Shown in pieces: positions 17,423 through 25,827 of a stretch of DNA of 64,000 bases. Positions within the stretch are counted from its first letter, which is position 1; each line of letters starts with the position of its first letter. A model generated the notes under the pieces. It was not told the origin of the DNA. It worked only from the letters and a program-made list of their open reading frames with translations, and did no database searches. This DNA comes from Tumebacillus lacus. GTDB taxonomy: Bacteria > Bacillota > Bacilli > Tumebacillales > Tumebacillaceae. Location: assembly GCF_026410385.1 (NCBI RefSeq), contig NZ_JAPMLT010000001.1, positions 744,001 through 808,000 on the forward strand, read 5' to 3'. The position numbers and the translations under genes were made by a program.

Positions 17423-18175
17423 TTAACCCAATTGATCGCGAATCATCCCTAATATCTTCTTCTCAAGCCGCGACACCTGCACCTGTGAAATGCCGAGCAC
17501 TTCGGCTACCTCCGCCTGTGTCTTGTCCCGGAAGAAGCGCAGGAACACGATCAACCGCTCCCGCTCCGGTAGCCTTTGCAGCGCGTCGTGCAGCGCCACC
17601 TTGTCGAACCATTTGTTTTGCGATTCGTCGGAGATCTGGTCCATCAGATAGATCGGATCGCCGTCGTTCTCAAACACCGTCTCGTGGATGGATGCCGGTT
17701 GGCGCATCGCTTCCAGCGCAAACACGACTTCAGTGGGCTCCATCGAGAGCGCCTGCGCGACCTCGTTGATATGCGGTTGACGGCCGAGTTTTTTGGCCAG
17801 ATCGTCGCGGGCGCGCCGCACTTGACGTGCGGTCTCCTTCAGCGAACGGGAGATCTTCACCGTGCTGTCGTCACGCAGGAATCGCTGGATCTCGCCGATG
17901 ATCATCGGCACCGCATACGTGGAGAAACGCACATCGTAGGAAAGGTCAAATTTGTCGATCGCCTTCATCAGGCCGATGCACCCGATCTGGAACAGATCGT
18001 CCGCCTCGTACCCGCGATTGAGAAATCGCTGTACGACCGACCAGACCAGACGCTGGTTTGAGACGATCAGCGCTTCGCGGGCCGACCCGTCACCCGCCTG
18101 CGAGTTGGCGATCAGGGCTTTGACCTGCTCGTCCGTATATTTCTGATGCGGGGTTGAAGTTTTTTCCATAGGCAC
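17423..18175 (-). CDS. sigF: RNA polymerase sporulation sigma-F factor
   Basis: A 250-residue sigma-70 family factor. Region 2 contains DLFQIGCIGLMKAIDKFD and FSTYAVPMIIGEIQRFLRDD; region 4 ends with the helix-turn-helix AEVAEVLGISQVQVSRLEKK. Sigma-F is the first forespore-specific factor and is held inactive by SpoIIAB. It is the third gene of the spoIIA operon, six bases after spoIIAB. Length and motifs are normal. Confidence 0.96.
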   Translation of the reverse strand: MPMEKTSTPHQKYTDEQVKALIANSQAGDGSAREALIVSNQRLVWSVVQRFLNRGYEADDLFQIGCIGLMKAIDKFDLSYDVRFSTYAVPMIIGEIQRFLRDDSTVKISRSLKETARQVRRARDDLAKKLGRQPHINEVAQALSMEPTEVVFALEAMRQPASIHETVFENDGDPIYLMDQISDESQNKWFDKVALHDALQRLPERERLIVFLRFFRDKTQAEVAEVLGISQVQVSRLEKKILGMIRDQLG

Positions 18176-18181
18176 CTCTTC

Positions 18182-18625
18182 TTAGTGCTCTGCCATCGTT
18201 GGACTTTTCAACGTTTTGCGCATCCGCACGCGGGTGCCCACTCCCGTGCGCGACACGACGTCGATCTCGTCCATGAAGTTCTCCATGATCGTAAAGCCCA
18301 TGCCCGAGCGTTCCAACTCCGGCTTGGACGTGTACAGCGGTTGACGCGCCTCATCGAGGTCTTCGATGCCTTGCCCTTGGTCCTCGACGATCACTTCCAC
18401 CGCACCGCCGATGATGCTGCATGAGATGGTGACCATGCCGTCCCCGTCCTCGTAGCCATGGATGATCGCGTTGGTCACCGCTTCGGAGACGACCGTCTTG
18501 ATCTCGGTCAACTCCTCGACCGTCGGGTCGAGCTGCGACACAAACGCCGCCACCGCCACGCGCGCAAACGATTCATTTTCGGAGCGGGAAGAAAATTTCA
18601 GTTCCATGTAGTTCGACGCCTGCAT
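18182..18625 (-). CDS. spoIIAB: Anti-sigma-F factor / serine kinase
   Basis: A 147-residue GHKL ATPase. The N-box is [11 protein letters not shown], followed by the G1 box [10 protein letters not shown] and the G2-like [12 protein letters not shown]. It binds sigma-F and phosphorylates SpoIIAA. The N-terminus [11 protein letters not shown] matches Bacillus SpoIIAB, so ATG 18625 is used. It begins four bases after spoIIAA ends. Confidence 0.96.
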   Translation of the reverse strand: MQASNYMELKFSSRSENESFARVAVAAFVSQLDPTVEELTEIKTVVSEAVTNAIIHGYEDGDGMVTISCSIIGGAVEVIVEDQGQGIEDLDEARQPLYTSKPELERSGMGFTIMENFMDEIDVVSRTGVGTRVRMRKTLKSPTMAEH

Positions 18626-18628
18626 CCC

Positions 18629-18979
18629 TTACGCCACCCCCGTCTCGGCCAACGCAACAGATTCGTTCGGGTAAATGCGGACGATCTTCAGCAGACCGGA
18701 CATCTCGAACAGTTTCATCAGTTGGTCATTGACAGCGCACAGCGTCATTCGCCCGCCTGCCCCCGTCACCCGTTTGTAACGGCCCAAGATCATGCCGAGA
18801 CCGGAAGAATCCATAAAGTGCAGCCCTTCCATATTCATCACCAGATTATGGGTCAATCCGCGGTCGAGCTCTCCCTCCACCGTGGTTCGCACTTGCTCTG
18901 CCGTGTGGTGATCCAGCTCCCCTTCGAGCCGCACGATCAGCGTATCGCCTCGCACTTCTGTGCTGACAGTCAAACTCAT
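18629..18979 (-). CDS. spoIIAA: Anti-sigma-F factor antagonist
   Basis: A 116-residue STAS-domain protein. The phosphorylated serine is Ser58 in FMDSSGLGMILGRYK, the same position as in Bacillus subtilis. When unphosphorylated it frees sigma-F from SpoIIAB. It is the first gene of the spoIIA operon. GGGAGGGAG lies upstream, and a sigma-H-like promoter is at 19023-19051. Unlike in Bacillus, dacF is not the next gene upstream. Confidence 0.96.
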   Translation of the reverse strand: MSLTVSTEVRGDTLIVRLEGELDHHTAEQVRTTVEGELDRGLTHNLVMNMEGLHFMDSSGLGMILGRYKRVTGAGGRMTLCAVNDQLMKLFEMSGLLKIVRIYPNESVALAETGVA

Positions 18980-19022
18980 CTGACTCCCTCCCTAGAGGTA
19001 AAAATTCTCTGCTTGGCTACCC

Positions 19023-19051
19023 ATTTCTACTGCTGGCAAAACGATTCCTTC
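19023..19051 (-). promoter_or_regulatory. Candidate sigma-H promoter of spoIIA operon
   Basis: On the minus strand GAAGGAATC (19051-19043), a 12-bp spacer, then GTAGAAAT (19030-19023). It fits the sigma-H pattern RnAGGAwww-N11/12-RnnGAAT with one mismatch in each element. The spoIIA operon of Bacillus is sigma-H dependent. Confidence 0.5.
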
Positions 19052-19118
19052 CCCCTCGACAAAACCTCTATGCAGTCGAGGAATGTTGTCATTTTTCGCA
19101 ACAAAACACGCAAAGAGA

Positions 19119-19137
19119 AGCCGATCTGCCATCGGCC
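19119..19137 (-). terminator. Weak hairpin after flavoprotein gene
   Basis: GCCGAT pairs with ATCGGC a few bases past the stop of the gene at 19146-20489. The downstream run is only moderately T-rich. Confidence 0.4.
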
Positions 19138-19145
19138 CCTCCTCT

Positions 19146-20489
19146 CTATTTGAATCGTCTCGCCGCCTGTTGCAGCGGGTCCCAGACCGCGTTGAACGGC
19201 GGCGCGTAGGACAGGTCGAGATCGAGCAGTTCCTCGCCCGTCATCCCCTGCCACAGCGCCGTGGCCAGCACGTCGATCCGCTTGTCGACCCCGGACGGGC
19301 CGACCGCCTGACCGCCGAGCAGAACGCCGTCCGACTTGCGCAGCACGAGTTTGACCGTCAGCGATTTGGCATCCGGGTAGTATCCGGCGTGATCGAGCGT
19401 TTTGATCGTCACCGTCTCCACCTCGATCCCCTCTTTGAGGGCCTCCCCTTCGGACAAACCCGTGCGCCCGACCTGCAGATCGAATACCTTGAGGATCGCC
19501 GTGCCGAGCACCCCTTGAAACACGCCGCCAAGACCCGCCATCTGCTTGCCCGCGATCCGTCCCATCTTGTTGGCATGCGTGCCGAGCGGGATGTAGTCGA
19601 GACGTTTTTTCAAGCGATGGTATTGCAACGCGACATCGCCCGCCGCATAGATCCCCGGCAGGTTGGTCTCCATCCGTTTGTTGACCTCGATGCCGCCTTG
19701 CAGACCGAGTGTGATCCCGGCCTGTTTGGCGATCCCGCTGTTTGGCAGGATGCCGACCGCGATCAGGACGAGATCGGCCGGATACGAGCCCGACCGGGTC
19801 TCGACCGACGTCACGCGGCCGTTTGCACCGGACAGACCGGTCACCTCGACCCCGTACGTCACCGTCACGCCGTTTCGTTCCAACTCCGCCGAGACGAGAC
19901 CTGCCAGTTCCAGATCCCAAGGACCTGCCACTTGCTCCCCCCGGTTCAGCACGCGCACCTCTTTGCCCAGCGCGTGAAACGCCTCCGCCATCTCAAGGCC
20001 GATGTAGCCTCCGCCGACGACGACCACGCGCCGGACATCCGGCTCTTTTGCAAAAGCGATGATCCGCTCTGCATCCGGGATCGTCTTCAGCGCATAGACC
20101 CCGCCGAGATCGGTGCCGTCCCAGTCCTTTGGCACCACCGCAGAGCCGCCGGTGGCGATCAACAGCTTGTCAAACGGCACGTCCGACTCGCTCTCTGCTT
20201 GCAGGTCTCGCACGTGCACCGTCCGGGCGGACGGGTCGATGCCGGTCGCTTCCTGATACGTGCGGGCATCCAGGTTGTACTTGTCCCGAAATGTCTCCAA
20301 GCGCCGTGCGATCAGCATGTCAGGCGACGGGATCCAGCCGCCGACCAGATAGGGCAGTCCGCATTGCGCGTATGAATAAGTGCCGCCTTTTTCGATGACC
20401 GTCACCGACGCATCCGGGTGAGCCCGCCGGATCTGCATCGCGGCGCTCATCCCGGCCGCATCGCCGCCGATGATCACATACCGTTCCAA
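19146..20489 (-). CDS. CoA-disulfide-reductase-like FAD-dependent oxidoreductase
   Basis: A 447-residue pyridine-nucleotide-disulfide oxidoreductase. It has an N-terminal FAD-binding motif (VIIGGDAAGMSAA), the single redox cysteine Cys43 in YAQCGLPY, a second Rossmann motif VVVVGGGYIGLEMAE, and GIYAAGDVA for flavin binding. A single cysteine at residue 43 is typical of CoA disulfide reductase and NADH oxidase relatives. The C-terminal dimerisation domain is complete. It probably keeps low-molecular-weight thiols reduced in the cytoplasm; the exact substrate is uncertain. A thioredoxin-like gene lies directly upstream. Confidence 0.85.
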   Translation of the reverse strand: MERYVIIGGDAAGMSAAMQIRRAHPDASVTVIEKGGTYSYAQCGLPYLVGGWIPSPDMLIARRLETFRDKYNLDARTYQEATGIDPSARTVHVRDLQAESESDVPFDKLLIATGGSAVVPKDWDGTDLGGVYALKTIPDAERIIAFAKEPDVRRVVVVGGGYIGLEMAEAFHALGKEVRVLNRGEQVAGPWDLELAGLVSAELERNGVTVTYGVEVTGLSGANGRVTSVETRSGSYPADLVLIAVGILPNSGIAKQAGITLGLQGGIEVNKRMETNLPGIYAAGDVALQYHRLKKRLDYIPLGTHANKMGRIAGKQMAGLGGVFQGVLGTAILKVFDLQVGRTGLSEGEALKEGIEVETVTIKTLDHAGYYPDAKSLTVKLVLRKSDGVLLGGQAVGPSGVDKRIDVLATALWQGMTGEELLDLDLSYAPPFNAVWDPLQQAARRFK

Positions 20490-20545
20490 GGTGTTGCCCC
20501 CTCTCCGGTTCCTACGAATTACCAGTATAACCGGAAGAGATCCTT

Positions 20546-21085
20546 TTATAACAGCTTTTGCAAAAGTTGATCCAATTGTTTTTCAGAGACAGGACCTTGA
20601 ATGCGGGCGGCCACTTGCCCGTTTTTGTCGATCACCACCGTCGTCGGAATGACAAAAATGTCATAGAGGTCGGCCGCCTGTCCTTTGTCGTCCTGCACGT
20701 TCGGATAGGCCACCTTATATTTCTCTAAAAAGGAAGCGGCCACCGGCACGGAATCGCGCTCCGTCAGATTGACGCCCAAAAAAGCCGCCTTTCCCTGCCA
20801 ATGATCGGCCGCCCGGGCCAGTTCCGGCATCTCCTCCCGACACGGCCCGCACCAAGACGCCCAGAAATTCACCACCACCGGCTTGCCTTTGAACTGGCTG
20901 ACCGATTGCTGCTTGCCTTGAAAATCTGTCAACGCAAAATCAGGAGCCGTCGCCCCTTGACGTGAGGACACCTGTGGACCTGCCTCCGCGCTTTTGACCA
21001 AAGCTCCGGAGCCAAGCATCAGTCCCGCCGCCAACAGCACGCCGCCTCCTGCACCCATCCATCGCATGACTTTGCTTTTGATCAT
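20546..21085 (-). CDS. Thiol-disulfide oxidoreductase, ResA/TlpA-like
   Basis: A 179-residue thioredoxin-fold protein with an N-terminal membrane anchor (about 8-30). The active-site motif is WCGPC (Cys79 and Cys82) within [17 protein letters not shown], followed by the cis-Pro region [12 protein letters not shown]. It should act on the outer face of the membrane, for example reducing apocytochromes or coat proteins as ResA and StoA do. Which of these roles applies is not decided here, as no ccs genes are adjacent. Confidence 0.85.
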   Translation of the reverse strand: MIKSKVMRWMGAGGGVLLAAGLMLGSGALVKSAEAGPQVSSRQGATAPDFALTDFQGKQQSVSQFKGKPVVVNFWASWCGPCREEMPELARAADHWQGKAAFLGVNLTERDSVPVAASFLEKYKVAYPNVQDDKGQAADLYDIFVIPTTVVIDKNGQVAARIQGPVSEKQLDQLLQKLL

Positions 21086-21188
21086 CTGGACACATCCTCT
21101 CCTCTGACTCGTTTGCTAAAGAGGATGCCCAACTTGTCTTCGCCTACGCCGCACGGACGAGTTTCTTCCATCTATTACAGCATCTTCC

Positions 21189-22217
21189 TCAGTCTGCTCT
21201 CGTCAGCGCCTGATGCATCCGCATCTGCACCGGATAGGAGATCACATCGAGCGAGCCGACCAAAAATCCGTGCGTCTGCGGAAACCCGCCGATCTCAAGG
21301 CGCGGTCGCAACCGATTCAAAAAGTCTTCCGTCTGCCCGGGCAGCGATTCCCGCTTGGTCAGCAGCAGCGGCGTCTGTTTGCCGACAGACGACAGCGCCG
21401 CAGCTGCCACGCCAAACGGCCAGTTTTCCGTCGGCACCAGCGTCACCGCCGCTCCGCTCCGTTCGCGACGGCCCCAGCCGACTCCCGACTTGCTGTGGCG
21501 AAACTTGGCAAACGCGCCGGCCACCTCATAGGGATCGCCGCCGCCGATCCAGCCCTCGACCTTGGATCCGAGCAACCGCACATCGCTGGTCAGCGTGCGG
21601 GGCAGATACGCTTCCGGGCAGATGACAAACACCCGTGAGCGCGGATGGCGGCGCAGATAGGCGGTGGCCGACGGCGACAGACCCCGCTCGGTGGCGAACA
21701 GGATCGGGCTGCCCTTGTGCGCCGCATAGCCGCCCGCCACCACACCGCCAGCCAACGGATGGGCCGAGACGAGAAGGACATCTCGCGGATCGACGCCGAC
21801 GTCCAACTCCGCGATCCGGTCGACCGTGTCCCACAGGTCATGGCCGATCAGATGCCAAGACGTAAATCCCAGTTCATCGATGTCGTGCAGGATCTGAGCA
21901 TGCACCGCTCCGACGACGATCACCTGACCTGGCAGACCGTTGCCGCCCGGTGAGAGGCGCACCAGTTCCCGCTTGACCTCCTCTTCCAACGCCTGTGATT
22001 CGGTGTAGAGCAGCGGAGCGTGAAACGGGTGCAACAGCCGGGTCGCCGCCAGCGACTCCGGAAAATAATCAGGCCTCGCCAGCACCACCGCGTTTGGCCT
22101 TGCCGCCGGGTACACCGTCTGGGAGACACCGATCGCGGCGGAGACGGCATCCCACCCGTTGATGCGCGTCGTTGCGGTCGTCGACAGCTGATAGAGCGAC
22201 GGATGTGGTCGTTCCAT
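21189..22217 (-). CDS. CW_binding_2-like repeat protein
   Basis: A 342-residue protein built of three similar alpha/beta units. Each has a NAVVLARPDYFPESLAAT-like strand-helix, an APLLYT-type strand and a VIVVGAV-type strand. This pattern resembles putative cell-wall-binding repeat 2 domains. There is no signal peptide or membrane segment, which is unusual for a wall-binding protein. It is monocistronic and runs divergently from the XRE-TPR regulator gene. The function is unknown. Confidence 0.55.
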   Translation of the reverse strand: MERPHPSLYQLSTTATTRINGWDAVSAAIGVSQTVYPAARPNAVVLARPDYFPESLAATRLLHPFHAPLLYTESQALEEEVKRELVRLSPGGNGLPGQVIVVGAVHAQILHDIDELGFTSWHLIGHDLWDTVDRIAELDVGVDPRDVLLVSAHPLAGGVVAGGYAAHKGSPILFATERGLSPSATAYLRRHPRSRVFVICPEAYLPRTLTSDVRLLGSKVEGWIGGGDPYEVAGAFAKFRHSKSGVGWGRRERSGAAVTLVPTENWPFGVAAAALSSVGKQTPLLLTKRESLPGQTEDFLNRLRPRLEIGGFPQTHGFLVGSLDVISYPVQMRMHQALTRAD

Positions 22218-22471
22218 GCGTACAAGCCCCCTCTCTCGTGGTCACCCGCTTACAATTTTATAATTATGCAGTGTTTTTCCATGACTTTACTGGACAGTGA
22301 ACGGAATCATCTGGTATATTGTTCAGGAAAAATGTATAACCTGTATAATATTTAAAACGTGATCACATTTCATGATATGATTGGTCTTCCTCTTTTCTTC
22401 AACCGAGCTCTGTAGTAAAATGAAGAGGCTGACTCAATTAAATCAGACTTTCGGGTGGGAGGGTAACCCCT

Positions 22472-23764
22472 ATGACTACATCACTGGGACAGAAAATCAA
22501 GGAACTGCGCATTTTGAAGGGTCTCACTCAAAGCGACCTGGGCTCCGGCATGGTAACGCCCAGCATGATCTCTCAAATTGAAGCGGACAAAGCGAATCCG
22601 TCTCATAAATTGCTTTGCGCGATTGCGGAAAAACTGGAAGTTTCGGTTGACTACTTCTTGACCGACATGCAGACCAAGCTCGAGCAGACCAGCACCTACA
22701 AGCTGGCAAAGGCATTTATGGAATCCGGTGAGTACGACCGCGCCATTCAGCTCCTCGAAGAGCTGCTGGAAAATCCGGCACCGCACCTGCAGTTGACGAA
22801 CATCTCGTTCGATCTGGCAAACTGCTACCTGCATGTCGAACAGTTCGAACGCGCGACGGAGCTTTTTGAAAGCGTGCTCGACAGCGCGATCCGGGGCGGC
22901 GAGCACAACACGGCCGTTCTGGCGCTGAACAAGCTCGGCGTGATCCAACTGCGCAAGGAAAACCTGCTGCTGGCTCAATTCCATTGGAAAAAAGCCTACC
23001 AGATCCTCGCGCGCGTCGAAGGCATCGACGTCTCGACCAAAGCGTTCGTCATCACCAACCTCGGCATGGTCAACCTCAAGCTCGGCGATTATAAAGAAGC
23101 GCTGACCTACTACACCGAGTCCTACCAGCTCCTGCAAGGCACCAACTACCTCAAGTTGATCGGCGAGACCTACAACGGCCTCGGCCACGCCAACAAAGAG
23201 ATGAAAAACTACAAGAAAGCGATCGAGCACACGCAAGACGCCATCGCGATCTTCAAATCGCTCAACTATGTCAAAGCCTCTTTTGAATGCAAGGTCAACC
23301 TCGCGATCATCAAAGGCGAAGAAGGCAAGACCGAAGAAGCGCTCAACCTGCTGGAAGAGTGCATGGAAGGCTTCACCAAGCACGGCGCATCGCTTGACCT
23401 CGCGAACGTGCACACCGAGATGGGCCGCCTGTTGCTCAAAGAAGGCCGTTTCGAAGACGCGCTGAACCACGCCAACGAAGCGCTGAACCTGATGGAAGGC
23501 GATCTGCGTGAACGCGCCTACGTCTTCCGCACCATCGCCAAGATCAAACTGGCGCAAGAAGAGTTCGAGACCGCGCTGGAATTTGCGGAAAAGTCGATTG
23601 AACTGTTCAAAAAGCACGACATGATCGGTCAGCTGACCAAGTCCTACGCGCTGGTCGGCGAGATCCACAAAGGCCGCGGCGACTTCTTGGCAGCGACCGA
23701 ATCGCTGCAAAAGATGCAAAACGTCGTCGAGACCAATCTCCGCGAAAAGATCATGGTGATGTAA
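22472..23764 (+). CDS. XRE-family regulator with TPR repeats
   Basis: A 430-residue protein. An N-terminal Cro/C1-type helix-turn-helix (about 5-62; LGQKIKELRILKGLTQSDL, TPSMISQIEADKANPS) is followed by about nine tetratricopeptide repeats to the C-terminus. This is the layout of RNPP-type peptide-responsive regulators (PlcR, NprR) and of other TPR regulators. No short signal-peptide gene lies downstream before the terminator at 23770. GGGAGGG precedes the ATG. A second protein of the same layout is at 59211-60530. The ligand and targets are unknown. Confidence 0.8.
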   Translation: MTTSLGQKIKELRILKGLTQSDLGSGMVTPSMISQIEADKANPSHKLLCAIAEKLEVSVDYFLTDMQTKLEQTSTYKLAKAFMESGEYDRAIQLLEELLENPAPHLQLTNISFDLANCYLHVEQFERATELFESVLDSAIRGGEHNTAVLALNKLGVIQLRKENLLLAQFHWKKAYQILARVEGIDVSTKAFVITNLGMVNLKLGDYKEALTYYTESYQLLQGTNYLKLIGETYNGLGHANKEMKNYKKAIEHTQDAIAIFKSLNYVKASFECKVNLAIIKGEEGKTEEALNLLEECMEGFTKHGASLDLANVHTEMGRLLLKEGRFEDALNHANEALNLMEGDLRERAYVFRTIAKIKLAQEEFETALEFAEKSIELFKKHDMIGQLTKSYALVGEIHKGRGDFLAATESLQKMQNVVETNLREKIMVM

Positions 23765-23769
23765 AAAAT

Positions 23770-23808
23770 CAAACCCCCTGTTCTCTATATGAGAAGCAGG
23801 GGGTTTTT
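23770..23808. terminator. Bidirectional terminator
   Basis: AAACCCCCTG.TTCTC pairs with GAGAA.GCAGGGGGTTTTT. It lies between the converging XRE-TPR and phosphohydrolase genes. Confidence 0.8.
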
Positions 23809-23819
23809 ATGTCTGATCC

Positions 23820-24653
23820 TTACAGATCTTGTTGAAGATCGGGCTTCCATCTCAGTTCGGCCACCAGCGGCAGATGGTCGGAAGCGGTGCTTTCGACAGT
23901 GAACACCTTGCGCACGTCCCAGTCGGCTGTGGCGAGAATGTGGTCGATCTGTCCGAGCCCCTGGAACGTCTCGAGCGGCTGGTCGGTGACCGAGGCCAAC
24001 CGCTGGAACCACGGAGCCATCTCCGGCGCCTGAGCAGGCGCGTTGAAGTCGCCGAGCAGGAGCGTCGGGCCTTGCAGGTTGGCGAGACGTTCGTCGATCA
24101 AAAGGACGTCTCGCTTCCGTTCGTCCGTTTGCAGGCCGAGGTGGGTCACCAACACGTTTGTCTCTTTGCCGGCGACATCGACTTTGGCGAGCAGCACGAC
24201 ACGGTTCTCATGCTTGCTCGGCAGTTCGATGCGCTCCACCGACAGGATCGGGTAGCGGGAGAGCAGCGCGTTGCCAAACTCGAACGGGCCGACTTTCAGT
24301 CCGTGTTCAAATCGATAGTTCATGCCGAGTGCGGTGGCAATCTCTTTGGCTTGATCGGTAAAATGCGTGCGCGGCCCGTTCTTTTCCACCTCTTGCAGAC
24401 CGATCAGATCGGCGTCCGTCTCGCGAAGGGTCTCGATAGTACCTGCGAGATTCAGTTTGTTTTGCATGTCCTTGCCGATGTGTATGTTATACGTGGCCAC
24501 CCGCAACAGGTGCGTCGGCCGCTTCTCCACTTTATTTGTGACCATCAACGCGGTTTCTCCGTGGGCTTTTGGCATCAACAACCAAATGGCTGCCACCGCC
24601 GCCATCGCCAGCACGCCCGCTGCAAATAACCCCTTGTTCCCCATCCCCGGCAC
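23820..24653 (-). CDS. Membrane-anchored endonuclease/exonuclease/phosphatase family protein
   Basis: A 277-residue EEP-fold protein with an N-terminal hydrophobic anchor (about 10-27). The catalytic motifs are VATYNIHIG, GLQEVEK (the metal Glu), LVTHLGLQ, LLLGDFNAP and the final SDHLPLVAEL (Asp-His). The family hydrolyses phosphodiester bonds in nucleic acids, phosphoinositides or sphingomyelin; the substrate here is unknown. The active domain is predicted outside the membrane. The start may be GTG 24653 or ATG 24644; both follow GAGGGG. Confidence 0.78.
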   Translation of the reverse strand: MPGMGNKGLFAAGVLAMAAVAAIWLLMPKAHGETALMVTNKVEKRPTHLLRVATYNIHIGKDMQNKLNLAGTIETLRETDADLIGLQEVEKNGPRTHFTDQAKEIATALGMNYRFEHGLKVGPFEFGNALLSRYPILSVERIELPSKHENRVVLLAKVDVAGKETNVLVTHLGLQTDERKRDVLLIDERLANLQGPTLLLGDFNAPAQAPEMAPWFQRLASVTDQPLETFQGLGQIDHILATADWDVRKVFTVESTASDHLPLVAELRWKPDLQQDL

Positions 24654-24751
24654 ATCCCCTCAATTGCCTCTTTCTACTATTCATTCTAAAGGATTCGCAG
24701 ACTGTTTCGCAAATACAATTATTTGAAATTATCAGATATATAAACACGAAG

Positions 24752-24781
24752 AAAAACGCCCCCAAGAGATCTCGGAGACGC
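24752..24781 (-). terminator. tRNA operon terminator
   Basis: On the minus strand GCGTCTCC-GAGATCTC-TT-GGGGGCG forms a hairpin, then a T5 tract, ten bases past tRNA-Gly. Confidence 0.7.
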
Positions 24782-24791
24782 TTTGTGTGTT

Positions 24792-24866
24792 TGGAGCGGA
24801 AGACGGGATTCGAACCCGCGACCCTCGCCTTGGCAAGGCGATGCTCTACCCCTGAGCCACTTCCGC
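24792..24866 (-). tRNA. tRNA-Gly (GCC)
   Basis: Full cloverleaf. Acceptor GCGGAAG/CTTCCGC, anticodon loop TTGCCAA, T-arm GGGTTCGAATCCC, CCA encoded. Last of seven tRNAs in the operon. Confidence 0.97.
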
Positions 24867-24919
24867 AGCGCACGGATGCGCAAGTGTCGGCGTTGTCTCG
24901 CCTGGGCGCATCCGCTAGT

Positions 24920-24995
24920 TGGTGCCTTTTACCGGAATCGAACCGATGACCTCATCCTTACCATGGATGCGCTCTACCTACTGAGCTAAAAAGGC
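24920..24995 (-). tRNA. tRNA-Thr (GGT)
   Basis: Acceptor GCCTTTT/AAAAGGC, anticodon loop ATGGTAA, T-loop TTCGATT, CCA encoded. Confidence 0.97.
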
Positions 24996-24996
24996 G

Positions 24997-25072
24997 TGGC
25001 TCCTCGAACAGGATTCGAACCTGTGACCATCCGATTAACAGTCGGGCGCTCTACCAGCTGAGCTATCGAGGA
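24997..25072 (-). tRNA. tRNA-Asn (GTT)
   Basis: Acceptor TCCTCGA/TCGAGGA, anticodon loop CTGTTAA, CCA encoded. Only one base separates it from tRNA-Thr. Confidence 0.97.
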
Positions 25073-25077
25073 ATACA

Positions 25078-25153
25078 TGGTGGAGATAAGCGGATTCGAA
25101 CCGCTGACCCCCTGCTTGCAAGGCAGGTGCTCTACCAACTGAGCTATACCCCC
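25078..25153 (-). tRNA. tRNA-Ala (TGC)
   Basis: The 5' end is GGGGGTA, the anticodon loop is CTTGCAA, and the 3' end is TCTCCACCA with CCA encoded. Confidence 0.97.
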
Positions 25154-25160
25154 ATGTACA

Positions 25161-25244
25161 TGGTGGAGAGAGAAGGATTCGAACCTTCGAAGCTTTCGCA
25201 ACGGATTTACAGTCCGCCCCAGTTGGCCGCTTTGGTATCTCTCC
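25161..25244 (-). tRNA. tRNA-Tyr (GTA)
   Basis: A class II tRNA with a long variable arm. Acceptor GGAGAGA/TCTCTCC, anticodon loop CTGTAAA, CCA encoded. Confidence 0.97.
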
Positions 25245-25265
25245 ATATAAAAATTGTAAAGAAAG

Positions 25266-25342
25266 TGGTAGCGGCGGAGGGACTTGAACCCCCGACCCTT
25301 CGGGTATGAACCGAATGCTCTAGCCAACTGAGCTACACCGCC
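25266..25342 (-). tRNA. tRNA-Met (CAT), elongator
   Basis: Acceptor GGCGGTG/CGCCGCT, anticodon loop TTCATAC. A normal G-C first pair and close similarity to the Bacillus elongator tRNA argue against an initiator tRNA. Confidence 0.93.
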
Positions 25343-25346
25343 ACGA

Positions 25347-25438
25347 TGGCGGAGAGAAGGGGATTCGAACCCCTGAGACGGTTTCCCGCCTACACGATTT
25401 CCAATCGTGCTCCTTCGACCAAGCTCGGACATCTCTCC
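25347..25438 (-). tRNA. tRNA-Ser (GGA)
   Basis: A class II tRNA with a long variable arm. Acceptor GGAGAGA/TCTCTCC, anticodon loop TTGGAAA, CCA not obviously encoded (GCCA). First tRNA of the operon. Confidence 0.96.
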
Positions 25439-25498
25439 ATGATGCAATCTGTCGTGCGTTTCGTTTCTTTCGTGTGTCGCGCCGTGGCGACGAAACTA

Positions 25499-25527
25499 AA
25501 TATACCACGCGATCAGCATCTGCTCAA
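25499..25527 (-). promoter_or_regulatory. tRNA operon promoter
   Basis: Minus strand TTGAGC (25527-25522) and TATATT (25504-25499) with a 17-bp spacer, about 60 bp upstream of tRNA-Ser. Confidence 0.6.
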
Positions 25528-25630
25528 CGGCAGTATTTCGCCAAATTCCAACGAAATCAGACACGTTGTAAATCACGGTTCACCTATCTTGTCCGCACTA
25601 CGTTTTTCGCATGCAGACAAAAAGGAAAAA

Positions 25631-25787
25631 CGATGTCCTGATCCGGCAGACCTCCCGCCTTCCCATCAGCAACCACAGCGAACTGTCACCCTGTCGACAC
25701 GCAAAAGCCGATGTTCGAATCCGGCAGACCCTCCCGCCTTCCCATCAGCAACCACAGCGAACTGTCACCCTGTCGACACGCAAAAGC
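25631..25787. repeat. Tandem pair of 78-bp direct repeats
   Basis: 25631-25708 and 25709-25787 are almost identical. They differ by one inserted C and a few bases near the start (CGATGTCCTG versus CGATGTTCGA). They fill the gap between the tRNA operon promoter and the copZ terminator. They contain no plausible gene. The second copy carries GTTCGAATCC, which resembles a tRNA T-loop. The rest of 25540-25630 shows nothing I recognise. Confidence 0.85.
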
Positions 25788-25820
25788 GGCTCTGCTAGTC
25801 GATCAGCAGAGCCGCTTTTC
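25787..25820. terminator. Terminator of copper operon
   Basis: GCGGCTCTGCT pairs with AGCAGAGCCGC around an 8-base loop, with short T-runs on both strands, just past copZ. Confidence 0.75.
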
Positions 25821-25827
25821 CTGTGCT

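Noticed and set aside
25631-25787. CRISPR array
   Set aside because: There are only two units, they are directly abutting 78-bp copies without unique spacers, and no cas genes are present.
24752-25820. Integrated element or attachment site at the tRNA cluster
   Set aside because: All seven tRNAs are complete, no integrase lies nearby, and the T-loop-like piece in the repeat is too short to be a duplicated tRNA end.
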